This document shows positions 1 through 6,774 of a stretch of 8,461 bases of DNA, piece by piece. The stretch lies in NCBI GenBank assembly GCA_946539475.1, contig CAMNHM010000115.1:1-8461 (forward strand), given 5' to 3'. Every line of letters begins with the position of its first letter. Within the stretch, counting starts at the first letter, position 1. The notes beneath the pieces are model-generated. The model saw only the letters and a program-made list of their open reading frames with translations. It was not told where the DNA came from and did no database searches. The stretch is from an uncultured Prevotellaceae bacterium. GTDB lineage: Bacteria; Bacteroidota; Bacteroidia; Bacteroidales; Bacteroidaceae. Both the position numbers and the translations under genes were made by a program.

Positions 1-1009
1 TGTTCATGCCGATGGAGTTCTTCCAGTAGTTCGACGACGAGGCATACTTCGAGTCGTATTTGATGCGCACGGCCTCCGAGGCATCCATGTGGCGCTTCAT
101 CACCTCCTGCTTCACGCCGCGCACCTGAGCGCGGGCTGCATTCTGCACGTAGCGCTCGCGGATGCCGTAGCTCGACAGGTAGCGCGACGTAGAGCCCGGG
201 TAGCCCATCGTCATCGAGAAGTCGTTCTCCTTATAGCCTTCGGTCGACACGCGGGCCCAGTGCTTCGGGTGGTAGGGCACGTTGTCCTTCGAGTACTTAG
301 CCGGGCCGTTGGTCTTCGGGTCGGCATAGATGCGGAACACCGAGAAGTCGCACGTCTGGCGCGGCCACATCCAGTTGTCGGTCTCGCCGCCGAACTTTCC
401 CATCGACTTTGGGATGGCGAACACCAGTCGCAGGTCGGTGAAGTCGCGGTAGGTAGTGGCATAGAAGCGGTTGCCCTCGTAGAAGGGCTTCAGCTCCAGG
501 CGCAGCGTCGAGTCCTGTGCCCTCACGGCTTTTGTCATTGCGTTCTCGATGCTGTCGAGATACATCATCTGCCGGAGCGGCTCCATCTGGTAGAAGCCCT
601 CCTTGACGATCTCGTCGGTGACGTCCTTCTGCTCCACCATGAACGATACGAACATCCCCTCGTTGGGCAGCTCCTCCTCGTAGCTCTTGGCGATGAAGCC
701 GTTGAGCATGTAGTCGTGTTCCACGGTAGAGTGGCTGCGGATGGCCTCGAAGCCGCAGTGGTGGTTGGTGAACACCAGCCCGTCGGGGCTTACCACCACT
801 CCCGAGCAGTAGCCCGAGAAGTTCACCACCGACTTCATGATGGCGTCGTCAGCCTGATAGAGTTTCTCATACGGCAGCTGGTAGCCCTCCAGCTGCATCC
901 GCTCGAAGACGGCCTGTGGCAGGTCGTAGAGCGTCCACATCCCTTCGTCGGCGCGTGCCTGTGCGAAGGCAGTCAGCGCCGTCAGCGCAAGAATTGTCTT
1001 TTTCATCAT
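1..1009 (-). CDS. S46 family dipeptidyl peptidase (DPP7/DPP11-like), 3' end beyond the window
   Basis: This is the N-terminal 336 residues of a secreted S46 serine peptidase, a family (about 700 aa) that removes dipeptides from the N-terminus of oligopeptides in the periplasm of asaccharolytic and gut Bacteroidales. It starts at an ATG-ATG pair (1009 or 1006). MKKTILALTALTAFAQARA is a signal peptide. The trypsin-like motif TNHHCGF at residues 81-87 supplies the catalytic His, probably H84 by analogy with AHC of chymotrypsin-fold enzymes. The DNWMWPRQTCDFSVFR segment (211-226) supplies the likely catalytic Asp, D221. The catalytic Ser and the residue that separates DPP7 (hydrophobic P1) from DPP11 (acidic P1) lie in the missing C-terminal half, so specificity cannot be called. 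No stop or frameshift interrupts the visible part. The family call is firm from the motifs; the subtype is open. Confidence 0.93.
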   Translation of the reverse strand, partial: MMKKTILALTALTAFAQARADEGMWTLYDLPQAVFERMQLEGYQLPYEKLYQADDAIMKSVVNFSGYCSGVVVSPDGLVFTNHHCGFEAIRSHSTVEHDYMLNGFIAKSYEEELPNEGMFVSFMVEQKDVTDEIVKEGFYQMEPLRQMMYLDSIENAMTKAVRAQDSTLRLELKPFYEGNRFYATTYRDFTDLRLVFAIPKSMGKFGGETDNWMWPRQTCDFSVFRIYADPKTNGPAKYSKDNVPYHPKHWARVSTEGYKENDFSMTMGYPGSTSRYLSSYGIRERYVQNAARAQVRGVKQEVMKRHMDASEAVRIKYDSKYASSSNYWKNSIGMN

Positions 1010-1041
1010 TATTTTCTTTCTCTCTGTATGTTTTGTGTGTG

Positions 1042-1076
1042 CAAAGGTACGAAAAATCCTATGAAGTGCGCACAAA
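1042..1076 (-). promoter_or_regulatory. Bacteroidetes-type promoter of the S46 peptidase gene
   Basis: Read on the minus strand, TACCTTTG (1049-1042) matches the -7 consensus TAnnTTTG and lies 33 bases upstream of the ATG. A TTTG at 1076-1073 could be the -33 box, but the 23-base spacing is longer than the usual 19-21. The -7 call is stronger than the -33 call. Confidence 0.6.
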
Positions 1077-1188
1077 AGCGGGGTATTTCTTTTCCTGAGT
1101 GGTCATTTTCCGCCATTTGTGCTAATAAGTTTCTGCTTTAGTATGACTGGGCAATGACGCCAAAAGTGTCGCGCGCTTAAAGAACGTT

Positions 1189-1398
1189 AAAAAGTTGTTC
1201 CAGCTGTGCGACGAAGGCTGGAACAACTTGTTCCAGCACCGAGAAAATAGCTGGAACAACTTGTTCCAGGTTTGTCTTTTCGGTTGGAACAAGTTGTTTA
1301 CGCCGTGGAAACAAGTTGTTTTTGGCGCGTAAACAAGTTGTTTCTACGGCATAAACAAAGTGTTCCAACCACGACGATGAGGTTGGAACACTATTGAA
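1189..1398. repeat. Phased palindrome array 1 (AACAAGTTGTT core)
   Basis: This array holds inverted repeats built on AACAAGTTGTT or its complement AACAACTTGTT. Two copies are perfect 19-base palindromes, CTGGAACAACTTGTTCCAG at 1218-1236 and 1251-1269. Further cores lie at 1288-1298, 1310-1320 and 1332-1342, with degraded copies near 1194, 1359 and 1392. The centres are 1194, 1227, 1260, 1293, 1315, 1337, 1359 and 1392, giving steps of 33, 33, 33, 22, 22, 22 and 33, all multiples of 11. Arms of neighbouring units also pair (GTTTACGCCGT near 1296 with ACGGCATAAAC near 1345). The array sits between the divergent S46 and CoA-transferase genes, outside both promoters. A 63-codon minus-strand reading frame across it is low-complexity and not taken as a gene. 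I see no gene or clear site at 1077-1188 or 1399-1456. Confidence 0.85.
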
Positions 1399-1456
1399 TG
1401 TGAATGGTCGGAAGCCGGCGTAGACAATAATTTATCTCCATTAGTGCCAATTTGTT

Positions 1457-1471
1457 TCGATATAGTATCGA
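1457..1471. promoter_or_regulatory. Short inverted repeat upstream of the CoA-transferase promoter
   Basis: TCGATA and TATCGA form a perfect 6-base inverted repeat with a 3-base spacer, 57 bases upstream of the -33 box of the CoA-transferase promoter. It could be an operator for a dimeric regulator. One such repeat in 100 bases can also arise by chance, so this is tentative. Confidence 0.3.
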
Positions 1472-1528
1472 TGACCGAGTCGTTACCGCGGACTTTTGCA
1501 CGTTCGGCGAAAAAAAACGATGATTTGT

Positions 1529-1559
1529 TTTGCATTTTGCGCGCTTATTAGTACCTTTG
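1529..1559 (+). promoter_or_regulatory. Bacteroidetes-type promoter of the CoA-transferase gene
   Basis: TTTG at 1529-1532, a 19-base spacer and TACCTTTG at 1552-1559 match the -33/-7 consensus. The -7 box is 36 bases before the ATG at 1596. The leader is AT-rich (ends in ATATTTTT) and shows no clear Shine-Dalgarno sequence, as is usual in this phylum. Confidence 0.8.
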
Positions 1560-1595
1560 CAGCCGAAATTGAAAATCTTGTAAACCAATATTTTT

Positions 1596-3098
1596 ATGTA
1601 CACACGTTTGACCGCTGCTGAGGCAGCAGCGCTGATTAAGAATGGCGACCATATCGCCATGAGTGGATTCACACCAGCCGGTGTGGCCAAGGCTACAACG
1701 AAGGAGCTGGCAAAACTCGCCGTCGCCGAGCATGAGGCAGGCCGCGAGTTCAAGGTGGCCATCTTCACCGGTGCCTCCACAGGGCAGAGCACCGATGGCG
1801 ACCTGGCCAACGCGCAGGCCATCCTCTACCGTGCGCCCTACACTACGAACCCCGACTTCCGCAAGCACGTGAACATGGGAGAGATTCCCTACAACGACCT
1901 GCACCTGAGCCACATGGCACAGGAGCTGCGCTACGGCTTCTACGGCGATGTCGACTGGGCCATCATCGAGGTCTGCGACATTGAGGAGGTGGGCAACGAC
2001 TATCACGTCTACCTGACCGCCGCCGGCGGCATCTCGCCCACGGCAGCCCGTCTGGCAAAGCACGTCATCCTCGAGCTCAACTCGTTCCACAACCCCAATG
2101 CGAAGTTCATCCACGACGTCTATGAGCCCGCCGATCCTCCCTACCGTAAGCCAATACCCATCTTAAAGGTCAGCGACCGCATCGGCGTGCCCTACGTGTC
2201 GATACCCAAGGAGAAGGTGGTCGGTGTCGTCGAGTGTAACATCCCCGACGAGGCACGCTCCTTCAAGGACAACGACCCCGTGACCGACCGCATCGGCTAC
2301 CTCACCGCCGAGTTCCTCGTCGACGAGCTTCACAAGGGCCGCATCCCCAAGGAGTTCCTGCCGCTGCAGAGTGGCGTGGGCTCAACGGCAAATGCCATCC
2401 TCGGCGCTCTGGGCGAGGACAAGCACGTGCCCGACTTCAACATCTATACGGAGGTCATCCAGAATGCCGTCATCGACATGATGCTCTCCGGCCGTGTGAA
2501 GGATGCCTCAGCCTGCTCGCTGACCGTGTCTAACGACTGCCTGATGCAGGTCTACGACAACATGGACTACATGAAGCATCACCTGACGCTGCGCCAGAGT
2601 GAGATATCGAACCATCCCGCCGTCATCCGCCGCCTCGGCGTCATCGCCATCAACACGGCCATCGAGGTCGACATCTATGGCAATGCCAACTCCACACACA
2701 TCAGCGGTACGAAGATGATGAACGGTATCGGCGGATCGGGCGACTTCATCCGCAATGCCTACCTCTCGATCTTCACATGCCCGTCGGTGGCCAAGGGCGG
2801 ACTCATCTCGAGCGTCGTGCCCTTCGTCACCCACCAGGACTCCTCGGAGCACGATGTCAACATCATCGTCACCGAGCAGGGCATCGCCGACCTGCGTGGC
2901 AAGAGCCCCATGCAGCGCGCACAGACCATCATCGAGAACTGTGCCCACCCCGACTACAAGCAGCTGCTCTGGGACTACCTGAAGCTGGGCACCGGCGGAC
3001 ATACCCGCCACTGCCTCACTGCCGCCTTCGCCATGCACGACACGCTGGCTCGCAAGGGCGACATGCGCCTGACGGACTTCTCGGAGTACGTGAAGTAG
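1596..3098 (+). CDS. Acetyl-CoA hydrolase/transferase family protein (Cat1/AarC type)
   Basis: This 500-residue cytoplasmic enzyme has the full length expected of the succinyl-CoA:acetate CoA-transferase / acetyl-CoA hydrolase family. The N-terminal half opens with LIKNGDHIAMSGFTPAG, typical of the first CoA-transferase domain. The segment LQSGVGSTANAILGAL at about 255-270 is a glycine-rich loop. NIYTEVIQ contains the expected nucleophilic glutamate, E286, close to the Glu294 position of AarC. The C-terminal motif HQDSSEHDVNIIVTEQG followed by IADLRGKSPMQRA is diagnostic. Members move CoA between succinyl-CoA, acetyl-CoA, propionyl-CoA or butyryl-CoA and acetate; which pair is used cannot be read from the sequence. 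In a succinate- or propionate-forming anaerobe, a role in acetate formation with energy conservation is plausible. It is a single-gene unit with its own promoter. The 3' end meets a CTAG repeat and the convergent pseudouridine synthase gene. Confidence 0.93.
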   Translation: MYTRLTAAEAAALIKNGDHIAMSGFTPAGVAKATTKELAKLAVAEHEAGREFKVAIFTGASTGQSTDGDLANAQAILYRAPYTTNPDFRKHVNMGEIPYNDLHLSHMAQELRYGFYGDVDWAIIEVCDIEEVGNDYHVYLTAAGGISPTAARLAKHVILELNSFHNPNAKFIHDVYEPADPPYRKPIPILKVSDRIGVPYVSIPKEKVVGVVECNIPDEARSFKDNDPVTDRIGYLTAEFLVDELHKGRIPKEFLPLQSGVGSTANAILGALGEDKHVPDFNIYTEVIQNAVIDMMLSGRVKDASACSLTVSNDCLMQVYDNMDYMKHHLTLRQSEISNHPAVIRRLGVIAINTAIEVDIYGNANSTHISGTKMMNGIGGSGDFIRNAYLSIFTCPSVAKGGLISSVVPFVTHQDSSEHDVNIIVTEQGIADLRGKSPMQRAQTIIENCAHPDYKQLLWDYLKLGTGGHTRHCLTAAFAMHDTLARKGDMRLTDFSEYVK

Positions 3099-3104
3099 AA
3101 ATGG

Positions 3105-3154
3105 CTAGGGTCCCTAGTTCTCCTAGTCTTCCTAGTCCTCCTAGGAAAGCCTAG
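3105..3154. repeat. CTAG-anchored 9-base tandem repeat between convergent genes
   Basis: The tetramer CTAG recurs at 3105, 3114, 3123, 3132, 3141 and 3151, with a strict 9-base period and one 10-base step. Units resemble CTAGTCCTC. It contains the palindrome CTAGGGTCCCTAG (3105-3117) and a small hairpin CTAGG-AAAG-CCTAG (3141-3154). The last CTAG supplies the TAG stop codon of the convergent minus-strand gene (3153-3151), so the repeat fills the whole 52-base gap. It could act as a two-way transcription stop, but there is no U-tract on either side. Confidence 0.85.
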
Positions 3155-4788
3155 AACGGGGCCTCTGAAGAAAATATCACTCGCTTCCCCGTCTGGGGAT
3201 CGTCGAAAGCCAGCTCAGCAGCATGCAGACACAGCCGCTGAGCTGGCTTGCCGTATAGGCGGTCGCCGACGATAGGCGCTGCCAGACCCTCTTCGTGGGC
3301 ACAGTGCATCCGCAGCTGGTGGGTGCGACCTGTATGGGGCGTCAGCGACAGCCGTACGTAGTTGCCCTCATGGGCCAGCACCTCGTAGTGGGTGACAGCT
3401 TCCTTGCCGTGCACGAAGTCTACCACTTGTCGCGGGCGGTCCATGACGTCAGGGCGCAAGGGCAGGCTGACGATGCCTTTCTTTCCCACGGGAAGATTCT
3501 CAGGAGAGCGAGGGGCTACCAGGGCGATGTAGCGTTTGTGCAGCGTGCGCATGAGGAACTGTCGCTGCAGCTGGTGGTAGGCATCGCTGTTGAGTGCCAC
3601 GACCAAGAGCCCCGACGTGTCCTGATCCAGCCGGTGCACCATATACGCCTCCGGGTAGACCTTGCGCAGCAGGCTCTCCATCGACTCCTCGCCCGTCCTT
3701 CCCGGTACGCTGAGCAGTCCTGCCGGCTTGTCGATCACAAGATAAGAATGTGAAGCGTGGATGATAATACTCTCCCCTTTCCACTCTCCACTCTCCCCTT
3801 TCCACTCTTCCCTCTCCCCTCCGAGCATCCACTCGAGAATGGGCTTGCACTTCCCCCGGCAGGCAGGATAGTACTGCCCATCGTGGCGCACCTCCATCTT
3901 CGGCGACCGGCCTCGCCAGAACTCAGCGATAGACAGCGGACGCAGGCCGTGCTCAAAGGCATACTGCAGCAGCTTCGGAGCACAGCACTCGCCAGCCCCC
4001 GAGGGAGGCGTATGCTGGGGAGTAGGCCGGAAGATCTCTGTCAGCGAGCGACGCTCACCACGGCTGTTCAACATCACAAAATGGTCGAACAGCCAGCGTT
4101 GCAGGGCATCGGAGCGACGCCGACGCTCGGCCTTCAGCCTTTCGACGGCCTCTGCCGCTGCCAGCAGGGGAGCCTCTGCCTCGGCGATGCGCTTGGCCCA
4201 TCGTGCCTTCAGCCGTCGCAGCTCGGCCTTCTGAAACTGGCTCTCGCGGATGAGCATTGCCTCATCCACCGTGCCGCGCAGCGTGTCGCGTCGAGCCTTC
4301 GCCTCAGCCATCATCCTGCGGTAGTCGTCCGTCTCCTGCTCAGCCATCATCCGCAGCCGCTCCACCTCGCCACTATCCTCTCTCCTCTTTCCACTTTCCT
4401 CTTTCCACTCTCCACTTTCCTCTTTCCTCTCTCCACTCTCCACTATCTCACGATTCAAAGCAGATATGGCAGCCTCCTCCTGTTTGAAGTAACCGTCGGG
4501 CTGCAGGTAGTCGAACACGGCCGGCACAAACCACGGCCAGTCCTCGCGGCCACCCAGCTGTCCGCTATACGCAGCAAGGAACCCCAGCCGCCCGTCGGCA
4601 GAGCGGCACACCAGCACCCCCAGCATCTTACCCTCGCTCACCTCGTCCTTCAGTGGGCTCTCCGAGAGGTACTCGCACACCCGCCTGGCAGCCTCCACGC
4701 ACAGTGGATGCGGCTCATAGCAGAACGGATCGTTCAGCTTCGTCGGCACCTCAGCCGACGCTTCCAGAGCGTGAAACACTTCTTCCAT
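3151..4788 (-). CDS. Large RluA-family RNA pseudouridine synthase with N-terminal extension
   Basis: This 545-residue enzyme belongs to the RluA family, which isomerises specific uridines in rRNA or tRNA to pseudouridine. The catalytic domain covers about residues 343-540. It begins at YLVIDKPAGLLSVPGR and contains HRLDQDTSGLLV with the catalytic aspartate D388, then RTLHKRYIALV and LTPHTGRTHQLRMHCAH. Ahead of it are an N-terminal domain (1-110), a charged coiled coil (about 140-250) and a CCAPKLLQYAFEHGLRPL segment (around 280) that I associate with the long RluA homologues of Bacteroidetes and some gammaproteobacteria. I place the start at the ATG at 4788, 11 bases after the regulator stop codon. 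The frame is open further upstream, but that part is a shadow of the regulator gene. Two heptanucleotide arrays encode the ESGEWKE-like linkers at residues 115-140 and 325-341. The RNA target is unknown. Confidence 0.9.
   Translation of the reverse strand: MEEVFHALEASAEVPTKLNDPFCYEPHPLCVEAARRVCEYLSESPLKDEVSEGKMLGVLVCRSADGRLGFLAAYSGQLGGREDWPWFVPAVFDYLQPDGYFKQEEAAISALNREIVESGERKEESGEWKEESGKRREDSGEVERLRMMAEQETDDYRRMMAEAKARRDTLRGTVDEAMLIRESQFQKAELRRLKARWAKRIAEAEAPLLAAAEAVERLKAERRRRSDALQRWLFDHFVMLNSRGERRSLTEIFRPTPQHTPPSGAGECCAPKLLQYAFEHGLRPLSIAEFWRGRSPKMEVRHDGQYYPACRGKCKPILEWMLGGEREEWKGESGEWKGESIIIHASHSYLVIDKPAGLLSVPGRTGEESMESLLRKVYPEAYMVHRLDQDTSGLLVVALNSDAYHQLQRQFLMRTLHKRYIALVAPRSPENLPVGKKGIVSLPLRPDVMDRPRQVVDFVHGKEAVTHYEVLAHEGNYVRLSLTPHTGRTHQLRMHCAHEEGLAAPIVGDRLYGKPAQRLCLHAAELAFDDPQTGKRVIFSSEAPF
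3767..3815. repeat. Heptanucleotide array B inside the pseudouridine synthase gene
   Basis: Seven consecutive 7-base units (plus strand: ATACTCT, CCCCTTT, CCACTCT, CCACTCT, CCCCTTT, CCACTCT, TCCCTCT) lie inside the coding frame. They encode the GEWKGES-type linker just before the catalytic domain. Because 7 is not a multiple of 3, gain or loss of one unit would shift the frame upstream of the active site. The unit family is the same as in the array at 4370-4446. Confidence 0.85.
4370..4446. repeat. Heptanucleotide array A inside the pseudouridine synthase gene
   Basis: Eleven uninterrupted 7-base units of the form CCWCTHT (CCACTAT, CCTCTCT, CCTCTTT, CCACTTT, CCTCTTT, CCACTCT, CCACTTT, CCTCTTT, CCTCTCT, CCACTCT, CCACTAT) make exactly 77 bases. 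On the coding strand three units give 21 bases, so the protein shows a 7-residue repeat (ESGERKE, ESGEWKE, ESGKRRE, DSGEVER). The purine/pyrimidine strand bias is complete except for the A in some units. It sits between the N-terminal domain and the coiled coil. Confidence 0.9.
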
Positions 4789-4799
4789 CCTTACCAATG

Positions 4800-6539
4800 T
4801 TACAGCTCCTGGAGGAGGGCGTCGAAATCCTCGGCGGTGCCGCTGGTGCCGGTGAGCTTGCGGTACATACGCTTGCGGGCCTGTGTGATGGCCGACCGCG
4901 TCTTGTCGAGGATGGCAGCGATGTCGATGGGCTTCACCCCTAGCTTCAGCAGGTAGCAGATGCGCAGCTCCGTCTTCGATAGGTCGCCCAGCCTCCGCAG
5001 GCGCTCCGTCAGGCCCAGGTAGATGTCGTCGAGGCGCTGTGCCAGGTCGTCCCACTCTTCCTCCGTCAGTTTCTTCTCCACCGATGTTTCGTCAGCCTTC
5101 AGTCGGCGGCAGTAGGCCTGGCTGTAGAGCTCGCGCAGCAGGCTCTCCTTGCGCTGCTGGAAGGCTTCGATGCTCTCGTTGCGGGCTTTCAGCAGGCGTG
5201 CCTCGTCTGCCAGGCGCTCCGATGCCTGGCTGTCGTGCTGCTGGCGTGCCTGCTCCAGCTGCTGCTCCAGGGCTGCCAGCCGCTCGCTGTTCTCACGCTG
5301 CCGCTCGCGGCCCTGCTCCTCCAGCACCTCTTTCTCCTGCTCCAGACGTTGCTGGATGAAGAGACTGCTGCGCTTCTTCTCGACATACATCCTCCATAGT
5401 ATCAGAGTGGCCAGCAGCAAGATGATGATACCAAGCCCCAGCAGCGATAGCGACTGTTTCATCTTCTGGGAGTACTGCTCCAGCTCGTCGCGCTGTTGTT
5501 GTATGCGGCTGAAGTTATACTGTGCCTCTATACGTTGCGTCTCCTCCGTGCGCTGCTGCGCCCGCAGCGAGTCCTGGGCAGCGGCCAGCTGATCGTAGTA
5601 GTCGAGCGATGTGCTGATATTGCCGCGCTCACGCTCCAGCAGCGCCAGGTTGCGCAGCACCTCCACCTCTCCCTGCCACTTAAACCGTCCCAGTGTCTTC
5701 TTGAAGTAGTAGGCTGCAGAGTCCAGATGGTGCTGACCGTAGTGCCAGTAGGCCCAGTTGGCGTCATTCAGCTCGTCGTGAGGCATGATTTCCAAAGCCT
5801 TGTCGAACTGCTCTGTCTGGATATAGATGTCGCAAAGATACGATATGGCATACGGCTTAAGAAGATCTTCCCTGTGGCATCTTTCTGCTAAGTATATGGA
5901 TCTCTCATAAAAGTATATTGTACTATCAATCACACTCTTTATGGTGTAGACCCTACCCATGCGATCTGCCCCATACGCCATACGGAGAGTATCATTATTC
6001 GCTGTGGCTAGCTCATTATATGTTTTATAGTAGGGTATACATTCGTCGAACATACGCTGTTCGAAATACAGGTCTCCAATATTCCTACTTATGAGATAAA
6101 AGAGTGTGGTATTATTCATAGTCTCTGCTATATCCCGTGCTTTAAGATAGCAATCAAGGGCTGCAGGATAATTTGATGCTTTCCGATATACCTCACCCGC
6201 ATAGAAAACGGCTTTAGCATACTTATCCATTTCGTTCGAACCTACATAATATCGACAAAGACTGTCTATCATTGAGAAATTATCGTCAGTAAGACTACTA
6301 CTGACAAACAGCTTCTCAAGATTAACAAGTTGAAAGTAGTTGGCATCTTCTTCACTCTCCCAATCAATCTTCTTTGAGGATTCGTCTAGCAAGGCATCAG
6401 CCAGCCGATAGTTTCCCGCCATATAAGCGCTGTCAGCCATCACGAGCTCTTGAGGGTAGGCTCGTTCTTGGCTGCATGAGTAGCATGATGCTATCACGAT
6501 TGCCAAAAGTGTCAGGAAGAGAGGTACGTTCTTGTTCAT
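4800..6539 (-). CDS. TPR sensor - transmembrane - coiled coil - HTH transcriptional regulator
   Basis: This 579-residue protein combines a likely periplasmic sensor and a cytoplasmic DNA-binding part in one chain. Residues 1-22 form a signal with a lipobox-like IASC (C19; C22 is a second candidate). Residues 30-320 are TPR-like helical pairs, for example NYPAALDCYLKARDIAE (123-139) and YYFKKTLGRFKWQGEVEVL. A transmembrane helix at 364-383 is followed by RMYVEKKR, which fits the positive-inside rule. A Gln/Glu-rich coiled coil spans 395-475. The C-terminus (518-562) reads LSKTELRICYLLKLGVKPID followed by IAAILDKTRSAITQARKRMY, a LuxR/sigma-region-4-like HTH. This layout is common among Bacteroidetes regulators; the ligand is unknown. 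The gene is followed closely by the pseudouridine synthase. Its 5' part (above about 5840, residues 1-234) is much richer in A+T than the rest. Lipidation together with an internal helix is a prediction. Confidence 0.88.
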   Translation of the reverse strand: MNKNVPLFLTLLAIVIASCYSCSQERAYPQELVMADSAYMAGNYRLADALLDESSKKIDWESEEDANYFQLVNLEKLFVSSSLTDDNFSMIDSLCRYYVGSNEMDKYAKAVFYAGEVYRKASNYPAALDCYLKARDIAETMNNTTLFYLISRNIGDLYFEQRMFDECIPYYKTYNELATANNDTLRMAYGADRMGRVYTIKSVIDSTIYFYERSIYLAERCHREDLLKPYAISYLCDIYIQTEQFDKALEIMPHDELNDANWAYWHYGQHHLDSAAYYFKKTLGRFKWQGEVEVLRNLALLERERGNISTSLDYYDQLAAAQDSLRAQQRTEETQRIEAQYNFSRIQQQRDELEQYSQKMKQSLSLLGLGIIILLLATLILWRMYVEKKRSSLFIQQRLEQEKEVLEEQGRERQRENSERLAALEQQLEQARQQHDSQASERLADEARLLKARNESIEAFQQRKESLLRELYSQAYCRRLKADETSVEKKLTEEEWDDLAQRLDDIYLGLTERLRRLGDLSKTELRICYLLKLGVKPIDIAAILDKTRSAITQARKRMYRKLTGTSGTAEDFDALLQEL

Positions 6540-6592
6540 ATCCAGTATTGTTCTTATTCATGTTTGCTTTCGCTGAACGAAAAGTTTGCGTG

Positions 6593-6623
6593 CAAAGATA
6601 ATGCTTTTATTTGAGACGGCAAA
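6593..6623 (-). promoter_or_regulatory. Bacteroidetes-type promoter of the TPR-HTH regulator
   Basis: On the minus strand, TTTG (6623-6620), a 19-base spacer and TATCTTTG (6600-6593) match the consensus. The -7 box lies 53 bases upstream of the ATG at 6539. The GTTGACAA cluster begins 18 bases upstream of this -33 box. Confidence 0.78.
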
Positions 6624-6640
6624 GGAAAAAGCCCCTAAAG

Positions 6641-6709
6641 TTGTTGACAACTGTTGACAAAACGCCCGTTTTAGTTGACAAATGCAACTTGTCAACAACT
6701 TGTCAACAA
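6641..6709. promoter_or_regulatory. GTTGACAA site cluster between divergent promoters (candidate operator)
   Basis: The octamer GTTGACAA occurs at 6643-6650, 6653-6660 and 6674-6681. Its complement TTGTCAAC occurs at 6689-6696 and 6700-6707. The left pair TTGTTGACAACTGTTGACAA (6641-6660) and the right pair (6689-6709) form a large inverted repeat that differs by one indel and one base. Steps within the pairs are 10 and 11 bases, about one helical turn. CAACTTG centres at 6688 and 6699 echo the AACAAGTTGTT core of the two other arrays. The cluster exactly fills the space between the -33 boxes of the two divergent promoters (6623 and 6715), the expected place for a shared regulator. The HTH regulator next door is the natural candidate to bind it, which is inference. 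Confidence 0.7.
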
Positions 6710-6714
6710 AATCC

Positions 6715-6746
6715 TTTGGTTCTTCCGCTTTTTTATCCTAACTTTG
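6715..6746 (+). promoter_or_regulatory. Bacteroidetes-type promoter of the small envelope gene set
   Basis: TTTG at 6715-6718, a 20-base spacer and TAACTTTG at 6739-6746 match the consensus. The first ATG is at 6775, with an A-rich leader between. The -33 box starts 5 bases after the GTTGACAA cluster ends. Confidence 0.8.
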
Positions 6747-6774
6747 CACCGAAATCCCATTAAAACCCCAAAAA

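Noticed and set aside
89..1141. Long plus-strand open frame of 350 codons
   Set aside because: It is antisense to the S46 peptidase, whose signal peptide and catalytic motifs are clear. Its His/Val/Leu-rich composition is typical of a shadow frame.
1177..1368. Minus-strand frame of 63 codons through array 1
   Set aside because: Its peptide simply translates the palindromic repeats (KQLVP, EQVVPA). The 22-base steps are not multiples of three, so the repeat is DNA-level, not a protein repeat.
1189..1398. CRISPR array
   Set aside because: Repeats are short palindromes with 3-14 base gaps and no uniform spacers; no cas genes are present.
3757..4956. Plus-strand open frame of 399 codons
   Set aside because: It is antisense to the pseudouridine synthase and regulator genes and is rich in Ser/Leu/Pro from the heptamer arrays; no domain is recognisable.
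4789..5055. An 89-codon upstream extension of the pseudouridine synthase frame
   Set aside because: This stretch overlaps the HTH-coding end of the regulator in another frame and is Arg/Pro/His-rich. The ATG at 4788 gives a normal operon junction.
6641..6709. Replication origin with DnaA boxes
   Set aside because: The TTGTCAAC octamers do not match the DnaA box TTATCCACA, no dnaA or dnaN gene is near, and the placement between two -33 boxes explains the cluster better.
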